The notes beneath the pieces were generated by a model that ran no database searches, had not been told where the DNA came from, and saw only the letters and a list, made by a program, of their open reading frames with translations. This document shows positions 9,986 to 19,429 of a DNA stretch of 41,182 nt, piece by piece (positions within the stretch are counted from its first letter, which is position 1; the number at the start of each line of letters is the position of its first letter). The position numbers and the translations under genes are program-made. This DNA is from Verrucomicrobiota bacterium (GTDB lineage Bacteria; Verrucomicrobiota; Verrucomicrobiia; Chthoniobacterales; Chthoniobacteraceae): NCBI GenBank assembly GCA_003402745.1, contig QQND01000020.1, positions 1-41,182 of the forward strand. The letters run 5' to 3'.

Positions 9986-12166
9986 ATGTCCTTTAAACTC
10001 GCCTCCGACTATGAGCCGCGGGGCGACCAAGCCCAGGCCATCGGAAAACTGGTTCGCTCCTTGCAGGCCGGCCACCGCCATCAGACGCTGCTTGGAGTGA
10101 CGGGTTCTGGGAAAACCTTCACGGCGGCCAACGTGATTCAAGCGCTGGACCGTCCGACGCTGGTGATTTCGCACAACAAAACGCTCGCAGCACAGCTTTA
10201 CTCCGAGTTTAAGCAGTTTTTTCCAGAGAACGCCGTGGAGTATTTTGTCTCCTACTTCGACTACTATCAGCCAGAGGCTTACATTCCCTCCTCGGATACT
10301 TACGTGGAGAAGGATTCTTCAATCAACGAAGAGATTGAACGTCTCCGGCTTTCCACAACCTCGTCGCTCCTCACTCGCCGAGATGTGCTGGTCGTGGCCT
10401 CGGTCTCGTGCATCTACGGCCTCGCTTCACCGATGGATTTTCTTGAAATGTTGCTGACCATCCGCAGCGGGCAGGTTTTATCCCGGGAGGTGCTTTTGGC
10501 GAAACTTGTCGAGATGCTTTACGAGCGCAACGACTACGAATTTGGCCGAGGGAAATTCAGGGTGCGTGGAGACACTGTTGAAATTCAGGCAGGGTCTGCG
10601 GACGATGAAGGAGTGCGGATTGAGTTTTTCGGGGATGAAGTCGACAGGATCACCCGGTTTGACCCGCTCACCGGCCACTCCAACGGACAGTTGACGGTGT
10701 TCACGCTTTTTCCGGCCAAGCAGTTCGTGACGCCCGCAGACAAACTGCAGGCGGCGATGCGTTCGATCAGGACCGAACTGGAGGAGCGGGTGTCGTGGTT
10801 TGAATCCAACGGAAAACTTTTGGAGGCGCAGCGCGTTCGCATGCGGACTGAATACGATTTGGAGATGATGCAGGAGATGGGTTTCTGCAGTGGCATTGAA
10901 AACTATTCGCGCCATTTGACTGGCCGGCCCCCGGGCTCAAGGCCCTACACGTTGCTGGACTTCTTCCCGAAGGATTATGTGTTAGTGGTGGACGAGTCCC
11001 ATGCGTCCCTGCCCCAGATCGGGGGCATGTATGAGGGCGACAAGGTACGCAAAACAACGCTTGTGGATCATGGGTTCCGCCTGCCAAGCGCTCTGGACAA
11101 CCGGCCGCTCAACTTTCCAGAGTTCATGGAAATGACCCACCAAGGGCTTTATATCAGTGCGACGCCCGGCGCGTTTGAGCTGCGCAATTCGGTGGTGGGC
11201 AACACGGAGTTTTTGCCGAACCCCAAAGGAGGTTTGGGAGAAGCCGGGGCTGGAGGGTTGCGGCGGGTTTCACGTACGGACGTCCCCGTGGAAGCGTTTG
11301 ACGTGACGACTCCTGGGGCGGTGCTCATTGCTGAGCAGATCATCCGTCCCACCGGCTTGCTGGACCCGGAAATTGCTGTCCGTCCGTTGCGAGACCAAAT
11401 TGACGAGACGATGGAGCTATGTCGTCAGCGCGCTGAAATTAACGAACGGAGCCTGATTACGACACTTACGAAGCGGACGGCTGAAGATTTGGCTGAGTAT
11501 TTGAAGGATGTTGGGCTACGGGTGCGTTATCTTCACAGCGACATCGACACGATAGAGCGAGTGGAAATTCTCCGGGGCCTGAGGGCTGGGGATTTTGATA
11601 TTCTGATTGGGATCAATCTTCTGCGGGAGGGGCTCGATCTTCCCGAGGTCTCCTTGGTGTGTATTCTCGATGCGGACAAGGAGGGCTATCTGCGCTCGCA
11701 AACTTCTTTGATCCAGACCGCTGGCAGGGCTGCCCGCCACGTGAATGGAAAGGTGTATCTGTTTGCGGATACGGTCACGCAGAGCATGCGCCAGTTGCTG
11801 GAGATTACTGAGTACCGTCGCTCCAAACAGATGGAACACAATACCAAGCACGGAATCACCCCGCAGAGTGTGCGGCGTGCCGTGCAGGAGAGTTTGCACA
11901 CGATACTGCGTGGAGGAGATGAGGGACGTCTCGCTGAGGGAGGCGGAGCCGAAGGTCAAACGCTGGCCGAAACGCTCAAGGAACTGGAGGAGGAAATGGC
12001 CAAGGCTGCGGGGCTGCTCGAATACGAAAAGGCCGCCCTTTTGCGAGATCAAATCCGCGAGCTGAAGGCGGGCGCGGGCCTTGTGGTGGAAACAAAAATA
12101 CAGGTGGCTGCTCAAAAAAAAGGCCCATTCAAGAAAAAGGGCAGCTGGGGAAAAAAGGTCAGGTGA
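9986..12166 (+). CDS. uvrB: Excinuclease ABC subunit B
   Basis: 726 residues from the ATG at 9986; an in-frame GTG at 9980 is less likely because the family begins at this M-x-FKL-x-(S)-x-Y-x-P segment. UvrB is the damage-verifying helicase-like subunit of nucleotide excision repair, receiving DNA from UvrA and recruiting UvrC. Walker A GVTGSGKT is at 37-44, the beta-hairpin YFDYYQPEAYIP near 90-105, VVDESH near 333-338, helicase motifs HSDIDTIER and GINLLREGLD follow, and a C-terminal UVR domain lies near 660-695. One oddity is a stretch of about 42 extra residues (about 403-445) between the YISATPG-x-x-EL and QIIRPTGLLDP segments, absent from E. coli UvrB. The next gene overlaps or nearly abuts, suggesting co-transcription. 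Confidence 0.97.
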   Translation: MSFKLASDYEPRGDQAQAIGKLVRSLQAGHRHQTLLGVTGSGKTFTAANVIQALDRPTLVISHNKTLAAQLYSEFKQFFPENAVEYFVSYFDYYQPEAYIPSSDTYVEKDSSINEEIERLRLSTTSSLLTRRDVLVVASVSCIYGLASPMDFLEMLLTIRSGQVLSREVLLAKLVEMLYERNDYEFGRGKFRVRGDTVEIQAGSADDEGVRIEFFGDEVDRITRFDPLTGHSNGQLTVFTLFPAKQFVTPADKLQAAMRSIRTELEERVSWFESNGKLLEAQRVRMRTEYDLEMMQEMGFCSGIENYSRHLTGRPPGSRPYTLLDFFPKDYVLVVDESHASLPQIGGMYEGDKVRKTTLVDHGFRLPSALDNRPLNFPEFMEMTHQGLYISATPGAFELRNSVVGNTEFLPNPKGGLGEAGAGGLRRVSRTDVPVEAFDVTTPGAVLIAEQIIRPTGLLDPEIAVRPLRDQIDETMELCRQRAEINERSLITTLTKRTAEDLAEYLKDVGLRVRYLHSDIDTIERVEILRGLRAGDFDILIGINLLREGLDLPEVSLVCILDADKEGYLRSQTSLIQTAGRAARHVNGKVYLFADTVTQSMRQLLEITEYRRSKQMEHNTKHGITPQSVRRAVQESLHTILRGGDEGRLAEGGGAEGQTLAETLKELEEEMAKAAGLLEYEKAALLRDQIRELKAGAGLVVETKIQVAAQKKGPFKKKGSWGKKVR

Positions 12167-12176
12167 GACCGCAAGC

Positions 12177-12181
12177 GGAGG
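12177..12181 (+). promoter_or_regulatory. Ribosome binding site candidate for nnr
   Basis: GGAGG lies 11 bases before the ATG at 12193. It favours that start over the GTG at 12163, which overlaps the uvrB stop. The spacing is slightly long, so this is suggestive only. Confidence 0.4.
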
Positions 12182-12192
12182 TACTGGATGTT

Positions 12193-13692
12193 ATGTTGAG
12201 TCCAAAAGAAATGCAGGCGTTGGAGCTGCGAGCTTTTGCCGCCGGAGCCGAAGCGGAGGCGTTGATGGAGGAGGCAGGCCGACTGATGGCGGCCGCGGTG
12301 ACTCAGTTCTGCCCGCGCCCCGGGAGGTGCCTGGCATTTTTTGGAAAGGGTCACAATGGAGGCGATGCCTTGGTGGCCGCACGGGTTTTGTCTGAAGCCG
12401 GATGGAGCGTCGCGCTTGTGCCGGCCTTTCCTGCGGCGGAATGGGCGCCCTTGACCGCTCGGAAATGGAGCCAGGCTGGACGGTGCGAGACGCGCTCTGT
12501 GACAGATGTGGAGCGGTGGCGCCCCCCAGCCGGGACACCGGGGGTGATTATGGACGGTCTGTTGGGCATCGGCGCCCGCGGCCCTTTAAAAGAGCCGGTG
12601 AGAAAAATGTGCCGGCAGATCCTTTGTCTGAGGGACGCCTCGGCGGTAAGGGTCTTCGCTTTGGATATCCCCACCGGCTTGGATGGTGAAACTGGCCGGG
12701 CGGATCCCGACGCTGTCGTTGCAGATGTCACACTAGCCGTCGGATTTGCTAAAAAGGGTCTTGTTGTCGACGGAGCTGAGCGGTTCGTCGGCCGGTTGGC
12801 CGTTCTGCCCTTGGAGGCGCTCAGCGTGGCGGCGGGTCCGCATCATCCGCTTGAATGCGCAACGCCGGCTTCGCTCGCTTCGGTTTGGAAACGGCGGCCA
12901 GCGGACGCACACAAAGGCGACTGCGGCCGAGTCACCCTGGTGGCAGGTGCGATCGGGACAGTGGGCGCCTCGGTGCTTGCGGCGAAGGGTGCTTTGCGCG
13001 CGGGTGCGGGTCTGGTGACGCTTTGCGTGAGCGAGGAAATTTTCCAACTGGCGGCGGTTTTGGCGCCAGTGGAGTGTATGGTCCGCCCGTTTGTATCTGC
13101 TGCGGAAGTTTTGTCATTGCGTGCGGACGCTTTGGGAATCGGGCCGGGCTTGGGTCGGAAAAAATCTGGGGAAGTGCTCGAAATAATGCGCTCTTTTTGT
13201 GGACCTGCAGTTCTTGACGCCGATGCTTTGAATACATTGGCCGACGGTCAAATTGGTCTTTTGAAGGAGTGTGCGGGGCCAAGGCTTCTGACGCCGCATC
13301 CCGGTGAGATGGAGCGTTTAGACCCGGAAGGTGTTGGGCTGGGGCGCGAGGCACGGGTCAGGCAGTTCACGGACCGCTGGCCGGTGACGTTGCTTTTGAA
13401 AGGCGCCCGCACCCTGGTTGGAACCCGCGGCCGGGGCGTGACTTTCAATACGACGGGAAATTCCGGAATGGCTTCGGGCGGGATGGGGGACGTAATGACC
13501 GGCGTGTGTGCGGCACTTTTGGCTCAGGGATTGCCTTGCCATGAAGCGGGTGCACTGGGGGCATGGCTTTGCGGTCGTGCGGCGGAGGCTTTGGTGGGCT
13601 CTGGGAACCGGAGTGAGGAATCGCTCCTAGCCTCGGACGTGGCGGAGGCTTTGGGCGAAGCGTTTCACGCTCTGCGGGAACGGGGATTCTAG
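12193..13692 (+). CDS. nnr: Bifunctional NAD(P)H-hydrate epimerase / ADP-dependent NAD(P)H-hydrate dehydratase
   Basis: 499 residues from ATG 12193. An alternative GTG start at 12163 would add 10 residues and overlap the uvrB stop by 4 bases. The protein repairs hydrated NADH and NADPH in the cytoplasm. The N-terminal YjeF_N (epimerase) half has FGKGHNGGDA, a variant of the usual G-x-GNNGGDG loop, and DIPTGLDGETG. The C-terminal carbohydrate-kinase-like dehydratase half has HKGDCGRV, GIGPGLGR, LDADALN, TPHPGEM and the NTTGNSGMASGGMGD nucleotide-binding segment. Length and order match the fused family form. It probably shares a transcript with uvrB. The 24-base gap to the convergent sulfatase gene holds no obvious terminator. 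Confidence 0.93.
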   Translation: MLSPKEMQALELRAFAAGAEAEALMEEAGRLMAAAVTQFCPRPGRCLAFFGKGHNGGDALVAARVLSEAGWSVALVPAFPAAEWAPLTARKWSQAGRCETRSVTDVERWRPPAGTPGVIMDGLLGIGARGPLKEPVRKMCRQILCLRDASAVRVFALDIPTGLDGETGRADPDAVVADVTLAVGFAKKGLVVDGAERFVGRLAVLPLEALSVAAGPHHPLECATPASLASVWKRRPADAHKGDCGRVTLVAGAIGTVGASVLAAKGALRAGAGLVTLCVSEEIFQLAAVLAPVECMVRPFVSAAEVLSLRADALGIGPGLGRKKSGEVLEIMRSFCGPAVLDADALNTLADGQIGLLKECAGPRLLTPHPGEMERLDPEGVGLGREARVRQFTDRWPVTLLLKGARTLVGTRGRGVTFNTTGNSGMASGGMGDVMTGVCAALLAQGLPCHEAGALGAWLCGRAAEALVGSGNRSEESLLASDVAEALGEAFHALRERGF

Positions 13693-13716
13693 TCTGTTTA
13701 AAGGAGCGGAGCGGCC

Positions 13717-15153
13717 CTATTTTGCTTTCGCAGAAAGCTCCAGCCAGAGGGGATCGCTGATTTCTTGCATTCGCCCGAGGATCGATTGGTCGAGCTGTTT
13801 TAATGCCGCCTGAGCTGCAGGCTCTGAAGAGCTGATTAGATTTGTGATTTCGCCCGGATCCGAGGCGAGATGATACAGTTCATCGCGGCCGGTGTTTTTA
13901 AAGTCCCGGATCAGCTTCCAATCGGCGGTTCGGTAGACCCGCATGTGTGTGGAGGATTGGTGTTTGGTGGAATACTCCGCGTAAAAATCAGCAGGCGGCT
14001 CCTGGGTTTCCGGGTTTGCGAGGATGGGTGTGAGCGATTTGCCTCTGAGGATGGTTCGGGCTGCAACCTCCGCGCCCGCGAGTTCGGCGAAGGTTGGAAA
14101 CCAGTCGAGATGAGAGATGGTGTATTTGTTTTCTGCGCCCGCTGGAATGTGCCCTGGCCAGCGCAGAAGCATGGGAACCTTCAAGGAGGTGTCGAACATG
14201 TTAGGGCGTTGGCCCTTTGGTATGTTCTCGGTGGCGGCTGGCAAGGCCTCCGCGCGCAGGATCCAATGACCGTTCCCCTTGTGCCAAATTCCGTGCTGTC
14301 CCATGTTGTAACCGTGGTCGGAGGTGTAGACGACGAGGGTGTTTTCCGCGAGGCCGAGGGCATCCAGTTGGTCCAGAATGCGTCCCAGGTTGCGGTCGAT
14401 TGCGGCCACGGACGCGAGATACTCGCGCATGAGTTTTCTCACTTTCTCCACATCAGTTCCGGGAAATACGGGTTGGGGGAGTTGGATTTCAACATCCTTC
14501 ACTTTGTCCCAGTCCTCAGACCTGACAGGAAGATAAGCTGTGTGAGGCTCGCGGAAATGAACGCTCATGGCAAAGGGTTTGGAGGGGTCCCGTTTTTGAA
14601 GCCAGTCCATGGCCTCTTCCGCCACCAGGTCGACGATGTAACCCTCCCGCTGGGCTGTCTTTCCATCCTTCTCGAGAACAGGGTCTTTTGGGTTGGTGCC
14701 GCCTCCGATAAAGCCCATGAAGTGCTTGTACCCGCGCTTGGTGGGATGTTGTACTGCGGAGTCACCCAAATGCCATTTCCCGATGAGGGCCGTTTGGTAT
14801 CCCGCCTTGGAGAGAAGTTCGGGCCAGGAGGGAACGGACTCTGGCAACCCGACCCCGGGATCATTTTTGGGGTGAATCCAGTCGGTGATTTTTAACTCGG
14901 AACCGTACCGACTGGTCATCAAAGAGGCGCGTGAGGGACTGCAAACGGGTGTGGGGGTGAATGCGTTGGAAAAGCGGGAGCCCTGCTTCGCCAGACGGTC
15001 CATGTTTGGAGTGTAGGCATTTGGATCACCTGCGTTTTTCATGGACCATGGGGCCTGGTCGTCCGCCATGAGAAATAGAATGTTCGGGCGGAGTGCTCCG
15101 GCATGGAGGGAACAAACCGACGCAATGAGGAGAAGAGCGAGTCGAAACAACAT
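13717..15153 (-). CDS. Exported sulfatase (S1 family, arylsulfatase-like)
   Basis: 478 residues with a Sec signal peptide ending near residue 19. The formylglycine signature C-S-P-S-R starts at Cys71, which would be oxidised to formylglycine by a maturase; no maturase gene is in this window. Metal-binding Asp31-Asp32 (LMADDQ) and the later TSDHGYNMGQHG segment complete the active site. GKWHLGD is another family landmark. Location is predicted to be periplasmic or extracellular, with sulfate esters of polysaccharides as likely substrates; the exact substrate cannot be read from sequence. No Shine-Dalgarno sequence precedes the ATG. It is preceded on the same strand by an OsmC gene 270 bases away, so it may have its own promoter. 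Confidence 0.93.
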   Translation of the reverse strand: MLFRLALLLIASVCSLHAGALRPNILFLMADDQAPWSMKNAGDPNAYTPNMDRLAKQGSRFSNAFTPTPVCSPSRASLMTSRYGSELKITDWIHPKNDPGVGLPESVPSWPELLSKAGYQTALIGKWHLGDSAVQHPTKRGYKHFMGFIGGGTNPKDPVLEKDGKTAQREGYIVDLVAEEAMDWLQKRDPSKPFAMSVHFREPHTAYLPVRSEDWDKVKDVEIQLPQPVFPGTDVEKVRKLMREYLASVAAIDRNLGRILDQLDALGLAENTLVVYTSDHGYNMGQHGIWHKGNGHWILRAEALPAATENIPKGQRPNMFDTSLKVPMLLRWPGHIPAGAENKYTISHLDWFPTFAELAGAEVAARTILRGKSLTPILANPETQEPPADFYAEYSTKHQSSTHMRVYRTADWKLIRDFKNTGRDELYHLASDPGEITNLISSSEPAAQAALKQLDQSILGRMQEISDPLWLELSAKAK

Positions 15154-15293
15154 AAAAGAAGGGACGGGGGTGCGTGCTGATGATCAGTCTGACACCCTTC
15201 TTATACCATCTCTTTTAGGTTTATGGAGGATTCAAAGACCTCAAGACGTGGGAGAGAAAGACCAGTTTTCTTCAAGACTTGGTATTCACCTTT

Positions 15294-15324
15294 TTTAGAG
15301 GTTGTTGTTTGGGACACCTCTAAA
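15294..15324. other. Stem-loop in the OsmC-sulfatase gap
   Basis: A perfect 9-bp inverted repeat, TTTAGAGGT (15294-15302) and ACCTCTAAA (15316-15324), with a 13-base loop. It lies about 100 bases after the osmC stop in the direction of transcription. There is no U-tract on the correct side for a classical terminator. The rest of 15154-15422 shows no gene. Confidence 0.4.
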
Positions 15325-15422
15325 CTAGCGAAGCGCCCCGTGCCGTGATCTCTCTCCAACGGGACAAGAGCCCTTGTTCATAGAGGCTCCTCGTCATTGG
15401 AACGGCAGGTGCGCGTGCCTTT

Positions 15423-15833
15423 CTAAAGCTCCCAAATAAAGAGAATGGGCTTCTCCATTTCAGGGTGAAGGCTCGCATGCACCGGGCAGCTTAAAATGGC
15501 GCGCTCGATCGCTTCCTTGTGGGGTGTGTCCGGGGAAAGGGGGATTTTCAGTTTGGTGGTGAGGCGGGCGATCCTGCGCACAGGCACGGCGGTCATTTCC
15601 TTTTCCACGGCTGCTGAGGCGCCGGAGACATCGAGGCCGTGTTTTTGGGCGTAAATGCCAAGAATGGTCAGGACGCAGGTGCCGAGTGCTGCGCTGACGA
15701 GGTCTGTTGGGGAAAAGAGTTCGCCTTTCCCAAAGTTGTCCAGAGGCGCATCGGTGTGGATGACACTGCGGGAGGGACCGTGCAAGGCTTCGGTCCTGAG
15801 TTCGCCAAGATAAACAACTTCAACAATTACCAT
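15423..15833 (-). CDS. OsmC family protein (organic hydroperoxide reductase-like)
   Basis: 136 residues, the usual family length, and predicted cytoplasmic. The two redox cysteines of OsmC/Ohr proteins are visible: one in the central helix segment ALGTCVLT and one in LSCPVHASLHPE. The preceding FSPTDLVSAALG stretch is also typical. OsmC proteins reduce organic hydroperoxides with these thiols, but some members of the superfamily have other or unknown roles, so substrate is uncertain. The gene is divergent from the cytochrome fusion gene, with 78 bases between the two start codons. No clear Shine-Dalgarno sequence is present. Confidence 0.9.
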   Translation of the reverse strand: MVIVEVVYLGELRTEALHGPSRSVIHTDAPLDNFGKGELFSPTDLVSAALGTCVLTILGIYAQKHGLDVSGASAAVEKEMTAVPVRRIARLTTKLKIPLSPDTPHKEAIERAILSCPVHASLHPEMEKPILFIWEL

Positions 15834-15911
15834 TTACAGATAAAAACGCCTCTTTACTCAGATAGAAAGGGTTTTATTGCTAAGAGAGCCGTCTCGTGTT
15901 GGGTTGTTTTC

Positions 15912-18900
15912 ATGGTGAACTCCCCCCTGGTCATCCGCAGTATTTGGGTTTCCGCAATTTTGCTGGGTGCCGCACCAGTGCTCCGGGCTGCGCCAACGCT
16001 TGAAGCCCGGATCGACGTGCTCTCGGAAATCGCCGCTGGCTCCGTGGACCACGTGTTGGGACTGGGATCTCTAAACGGCGAGGGTGCGAAGGAACTCTGG
16101 CAGTTCCAACCGGATGGTCAGCTTAGAATGCTTCCGAAAGGAGAGAGCGGGTTGGCGACCAAGGAATCTTATGGCGACTTCCATTTGGTGATGGAATTCA
16201 AGTGGGGGGACAAAACCTTGACGGACCGGGAAACAAAAGCAAGGGACGCGGGGCTGTGGATTCACCTGGCGGGGGAGGGCAGCGGCTCCGGGGTGGAGGT
16301 GGTTTTGCGTGAAGGCTGCCTGGGAGATTTGAAACCGGTGGGGGTGGCGGCTGGGGCTGCGTTTGTCGATGGCGAGTTTGTCGGCACTCGGTCCGGGGCG
16401 AGTGTGTGGAAGGCGGGAGCCCCTCGGCAGCGCGTTTTTGCCGGGGTCGTGCAGTGGTCCAAGCACGACCCGTCCTGGATGGATAGAAAGGGGTTTCGTG
16501 GCAGGGAGGATCTAGAGTCGCCTCCTGGCGAGTGGAACCGGGTTGAGGTTGTCGCGCAGGGAGGTCACTTGAAGTGTTTGGCCAATGGCGTGTTGGTGAA
16601 CGAGGCGATGGCTTCGGCTCCGGCGCAGGGCCGCGTGGCGCTCCGAAGCGGGGGTGCGGAAATGGTCATCCGCCGTTTTGAGCTGCATCCCTTGGGAGTG
16701 TTTCAAGAAAAATGGAATGCGATTCAGGCCAGCGGGGGTACTGATGTGAGTGTTCGAGCGGGTCAGGAGAAGGCGCTGTCGCCGCTTGAGTCTCTGGAGC
16801 AGATTCATTTGGACGGACCCTACGAAGCGCAGCTTGTGGCGGCAGAACCGTTGGTACTGGACCCCGTGGAATGCACCTGGGACGCCAAAGGCCGGATGTT
16901 TGTGGCGGACATGCGCGATTATCCGCTGGGGCCGAAAAACGCGGGGGACCCCTGGCTCTCTCGCATCCAGATGCTCACGGACGAGGATGGAGACGGGCGC
17001 ATGGACAAGGCCGTGACGTTTGCCGACCACTTGGACCATGTGCAGGGCTTGCTGCCTTATAAAGACGGACTGATTGTTACCACGAGAACACAGATCTTGT
17101 TCCTGCGTGACACCGACGGGGATGGCGTGGCGGATGTCCTCACGCCGCTGATCAGCGGGTTTAATCCCCGCTTCAGCCAGTTGCAGGTAAGCGCGCCGAG
17201 GTGGGGGCCGGACGGGTGGGTGCATTTCAACAACGGACTCGACGGAAAGGAAATTTACCCCTTTGAAAAACCAGAGGCTGCCGTTGGTATCCCGCGATCA
17301 AATTTCCGATGGGATCCGCGCACGGGCCGCCTTGAGCCGGTCTCAGGCTTCGGGCAGTATGGTGCATCCTTTGACGATTTTGGGCGCTACTTTTTTTGTA
17401 CGAACCGCAATCCTGTTGTCCTCGCAGTGATGCCGCTTTTCGCTGTTCAGCGCAATCCACTGGCGGGCCTCGAGAGGGGGTGGGAAGATATCGCGCCATT
17501 TGGGCCGGATACCCGCGTGTTTCCAATGCGGGTTACGCACACGACTGCGGATGCTCACGCGGGGACTAACACGGCCTGTTCGGGCCTTGGTGTGTATCGG
17601 GGCCACTTGATGCCCGAGCTTAAAAACAACGTCTTTGTGCCGGACCCCACGGGTCAGCTTGTGACCCGCTACAAGGTTGAACCGGATGGAGCCGGTTTCA
17701 AAGCGGCGCGTGTGGGCGAGCATACGGAATTTTTCCGGAGCGGTGACGAGTGGTGCCGGCCGGTGAATTTCACGACTGGTCCGGATGGCGCCATTTATAT
17801 CTGCGACATTTACCGTCGGTGGATTGATCACGCGCGGTTTTTCCCGGAAGATTTTGTGAAGAGTCACGACATGCGGGAGGGGGAGGCGCAGGGGCGTATT
17901 TGGAGGATTGTGCCCAAGGGAATGAAGGTCCCCAAGGCCGGGCCCGCGCCTTCTGAGACGGGGGCGCTACGGGATTGGCTGAAGCACCCGAATGCTTGGC
18001 AGCGGGAGACGGCACAGCGGTTGCTGGCGGAAAGAGGCGAGCCTTGGTGTGGTTCTGAGCAGGCACAAACACCTGCCAGGCAGCTTTTTTTCAATCTTCT
18101 TAATGAGCCGGACGCGGATCCTGCAGAGATTCCTGCACGGGTGTCTTCGAGGGCCGCGGCGCTAGCGGGTGCTCCCGAGGACGCTTGGTTGGCGAAGGCC
18201 GTGTTGTCTTCGAGTCTTGTTTCGGCGGGCCGCGTTTTGGCTCAGATCGTGGGCTCGGAGGGCTTCACAAAAGTCTATTCCGCCCAGCGCGCCCAGACGT
18301 TGCAGAGCCTTGCCTGCGCGAGCGCGGCGGGGGGCGGCGAGGTCGATTTTGAGGCGGCAGTGAATAGCTTGCTCAGGGAGGCCGGCCGTTTGACCTGGTG
18401 GAAAGCGGCTGTGATTCAAGGGCTCTCGGAGGGGCTTCCGAAGGCTCCCTCGCAGCTTTGGGGGAAAACGCTTGGGGATTTTTCACAGAAGAAGGAGGGC
18501 CCGCTTGGGGCTGCGGCTTTAGAAACTGGGGTTCTGGTTAAAGCAATGGACCGGGCGCTGTCGGAAGCGGGGACGCCTCCCGAGTTGCGCTTGGCGTGCC
18601 TGTCGCTTTTGGGACAGCGCAAATGGGAGGACGCGCAACCAGTTTTAAAGCAGCTGTTAAGGCCAGGCCAAGAGCCCGCGTTGCAGGCGGCGGCCATGGT
18701 TCTTCTGAAACGGTTTGGAGGAGAAAAGGCGGGGACTCTCGTCTACGAACTGCTGCCGAAGGCCGGACCCGCGCTCCGCCGGGACCTTGTCGTTCTTTTG
18801 TGCGCTTCGCCCAAAACGGCGATAGACCTTTTCAGGAGGATGGAGCGCGGCGAGTTTTCTCCGGCGCTGGTGGATGTTGAAACGAGATGGCGCTACCAGC

Positions 18901-19406
18901 GAGGCGCGGGCGAGTTGCGAGACCTTGCGGTGAAGTTGTTTGGACAACCAAGCGAGGACAGGGCGGCAGTGGTTGGGCAGTATGGCCAAGCGCTGCACAA
19001 GGAAGGGGACGCGGGTCGGGGTCGGCAGTTATTTGAAATGGCCTGCACTTCCTGCCATCGGCACGGCAATGTGGGGGTGGAGGTAGGGCCTTCGCTTTCT
19101 GATGTGAAAGTGAAACCTCCGGAGGCACTTTTGTCCGACATTCTGGATCCGAACAGGATGTTTGAAGCCCGCTACAGCGCCTACCAGGTGGAGACTGCGG
19201 ACGGCAGGGTCATGGCGGGTTTGGTGAGTGCTGAAAATGCGGAGAGTGTTACTTTAACAGTTCAGGGCGGAGGCCGGGAGGTGATTCCGAGGAACACCAT
19301 ACGCCTGATGAAGGCTCTGGACCGCAGCTTGATGCCGCCTGGAATGGAGGCGGTTATTTCCGTGGAGCAGATGTCGGATCTTCTATCGTTTCTTCGCCAG
19401 CCCTGA
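15912..19406 (+). CDS. DUF1080 (3-keto-disaccharide hydrolase-like) fused to PVC-type heme-binding CxxCH protein
   Basis: 1,164 residues from ATG 15912; the open frame extends upstream to 15639 but would overlap osmC, while this ATG starts a good signal peptide (residues ~5-28). Domain order: a concanavalin-like DUF1080 domain (about 45-265, ending SPPGEWNRVEV, NGVLVNEA, RRFELHPLG); a beta-propeller of the membrane-bound-dehydrogenase type (about 295-660; DEDGDGRMD, DTDGDGVAD, YICDIYRRWIDH); an alpha-helical HEAT-like stretch (about 675-1010); and a C-terminal cytochrome c with CTSCH at 1045-1049. DUF1080 enzymes cleave 3-keto-glycosides; the propeller-cytochrome part is thought to handle redox at sugars. 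The fusion suggests oxidation and cleavage by one periplasmic protein (inference). It is the first gene of a plus-strand run with 19430 and 21074. Confidence 0.9.
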   Translation: MVNSPLVIRSIWVSAILLGAAPVLRAAPTLEARIDVLSEIAAGSVDHVLGLGSLNGEGAKELWQFQPDGQLRMLPKGESGLATKESYGDFHLVMEFKWGDKTLTDRETKARDAGLWIHLAGEGSGSGVEVVLREGCLGDLKPVGVAAGAAFVDGEFVGTRSGASVWKAGAPRQRVFAGVVQWSKHDPSWMDRKGFRGREDLESPPGEWNRVEVVAQGGHLKCLANGVLVNEAMASAPAQGRVALRSGGAEMVIRRFELHPLGVFQEKWNAIQASGGTDVSVRAGQEKALSPLESLEQIHLDGPYEAQLVAAEPLVLDPVECTWDAKGRMFVADMRDYPLGPKNAGDPWLSRIQMLTDEDGDGRMDKAVTFADHLDHVQGLLPYKDGLIVTTRTQILFLRDTDGDGVADVLTPLISGFNPRFSQLQVSAPRWGPDGWVHFNNGLDGKEIYPFEKPEAAVGIPRSNFRWDPRTGRLEPVSGFGQYGASFDDFGRYFFCTNRNPVVLAVMPLFAVQRNPLAGLERGWEDIAPFGPDTRVFPMRVTHTTADAHAGTNTACSGLGVYRGHLMPELKNNVFVPDPTGQLVTRYKVEPDGAGFKAARVGEHTEFFRSGDEWCRPVNFTTGPDGAIYICDIYRRWIDHARFFPEDFVKSHDMREGEAQGRIWRIVPKGMKVPKAGPAPSETGALRDWLKHPNAWQRETAQRLLAERGEPWCGSEQAQTPARQLFFNLLNEPDADPAEIPARVSSRAAALAGAPEDAWLAKAVLSSSLVSAGRVLAQIVGSEGFTKVYSAQRAQTLQSLACASAAGGGEVDFEAAVNSLLREAGRLTWWKAAVIQGLSEGLPKAPSQLWGKTLGDFSQKKEGPLGAAALETGVLVKAMDRALSEAGTPPELRLACLSLLGQRKWEDAQPVLKQLLRPGQEPALQAAAMVLLKRFGGEKAGTLVYELLPKAGPALRRDLVVLLCASPKTAIDLFRRMERGEFSPALVDVETRWRYQRGAGELRDLAVKLFGQPSEDRAAVVGQYGQALHKEGDAGRGRQLFEMACTSCHRHGNVGVEVGPSLSDVKVKPPEALLSDILDPNRMFEARYSAYQVETADGRVMAGLVSAENAESVTLTVQGGGREVIPRNTIRLMKALDRSLMPPGMEAVISVEQMSDLLSFLRQP

Positions 19407-19429
19407 GGCCATTCAACGCCCGCATTAAA

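Noticed and set aside
13870-14895. 341-codon plus-strand frame opposite the sulfatase
   Set aside because: The sulfatase on the other strand has all its active-site motifs; this frame is its GC-driven shadow.
15294-15324. Intrinsic terminator of osmC
   Set aside because: The stem is good, but the T-run is on the wrong side for both strands, so it is listed only as a stem-loop.
15639-15911. N-terminal extension of the DUF1080/cytochrome gene
   Set aside because: It would overlap the divergent osmC coding sequence and bury the signal peptide internally.
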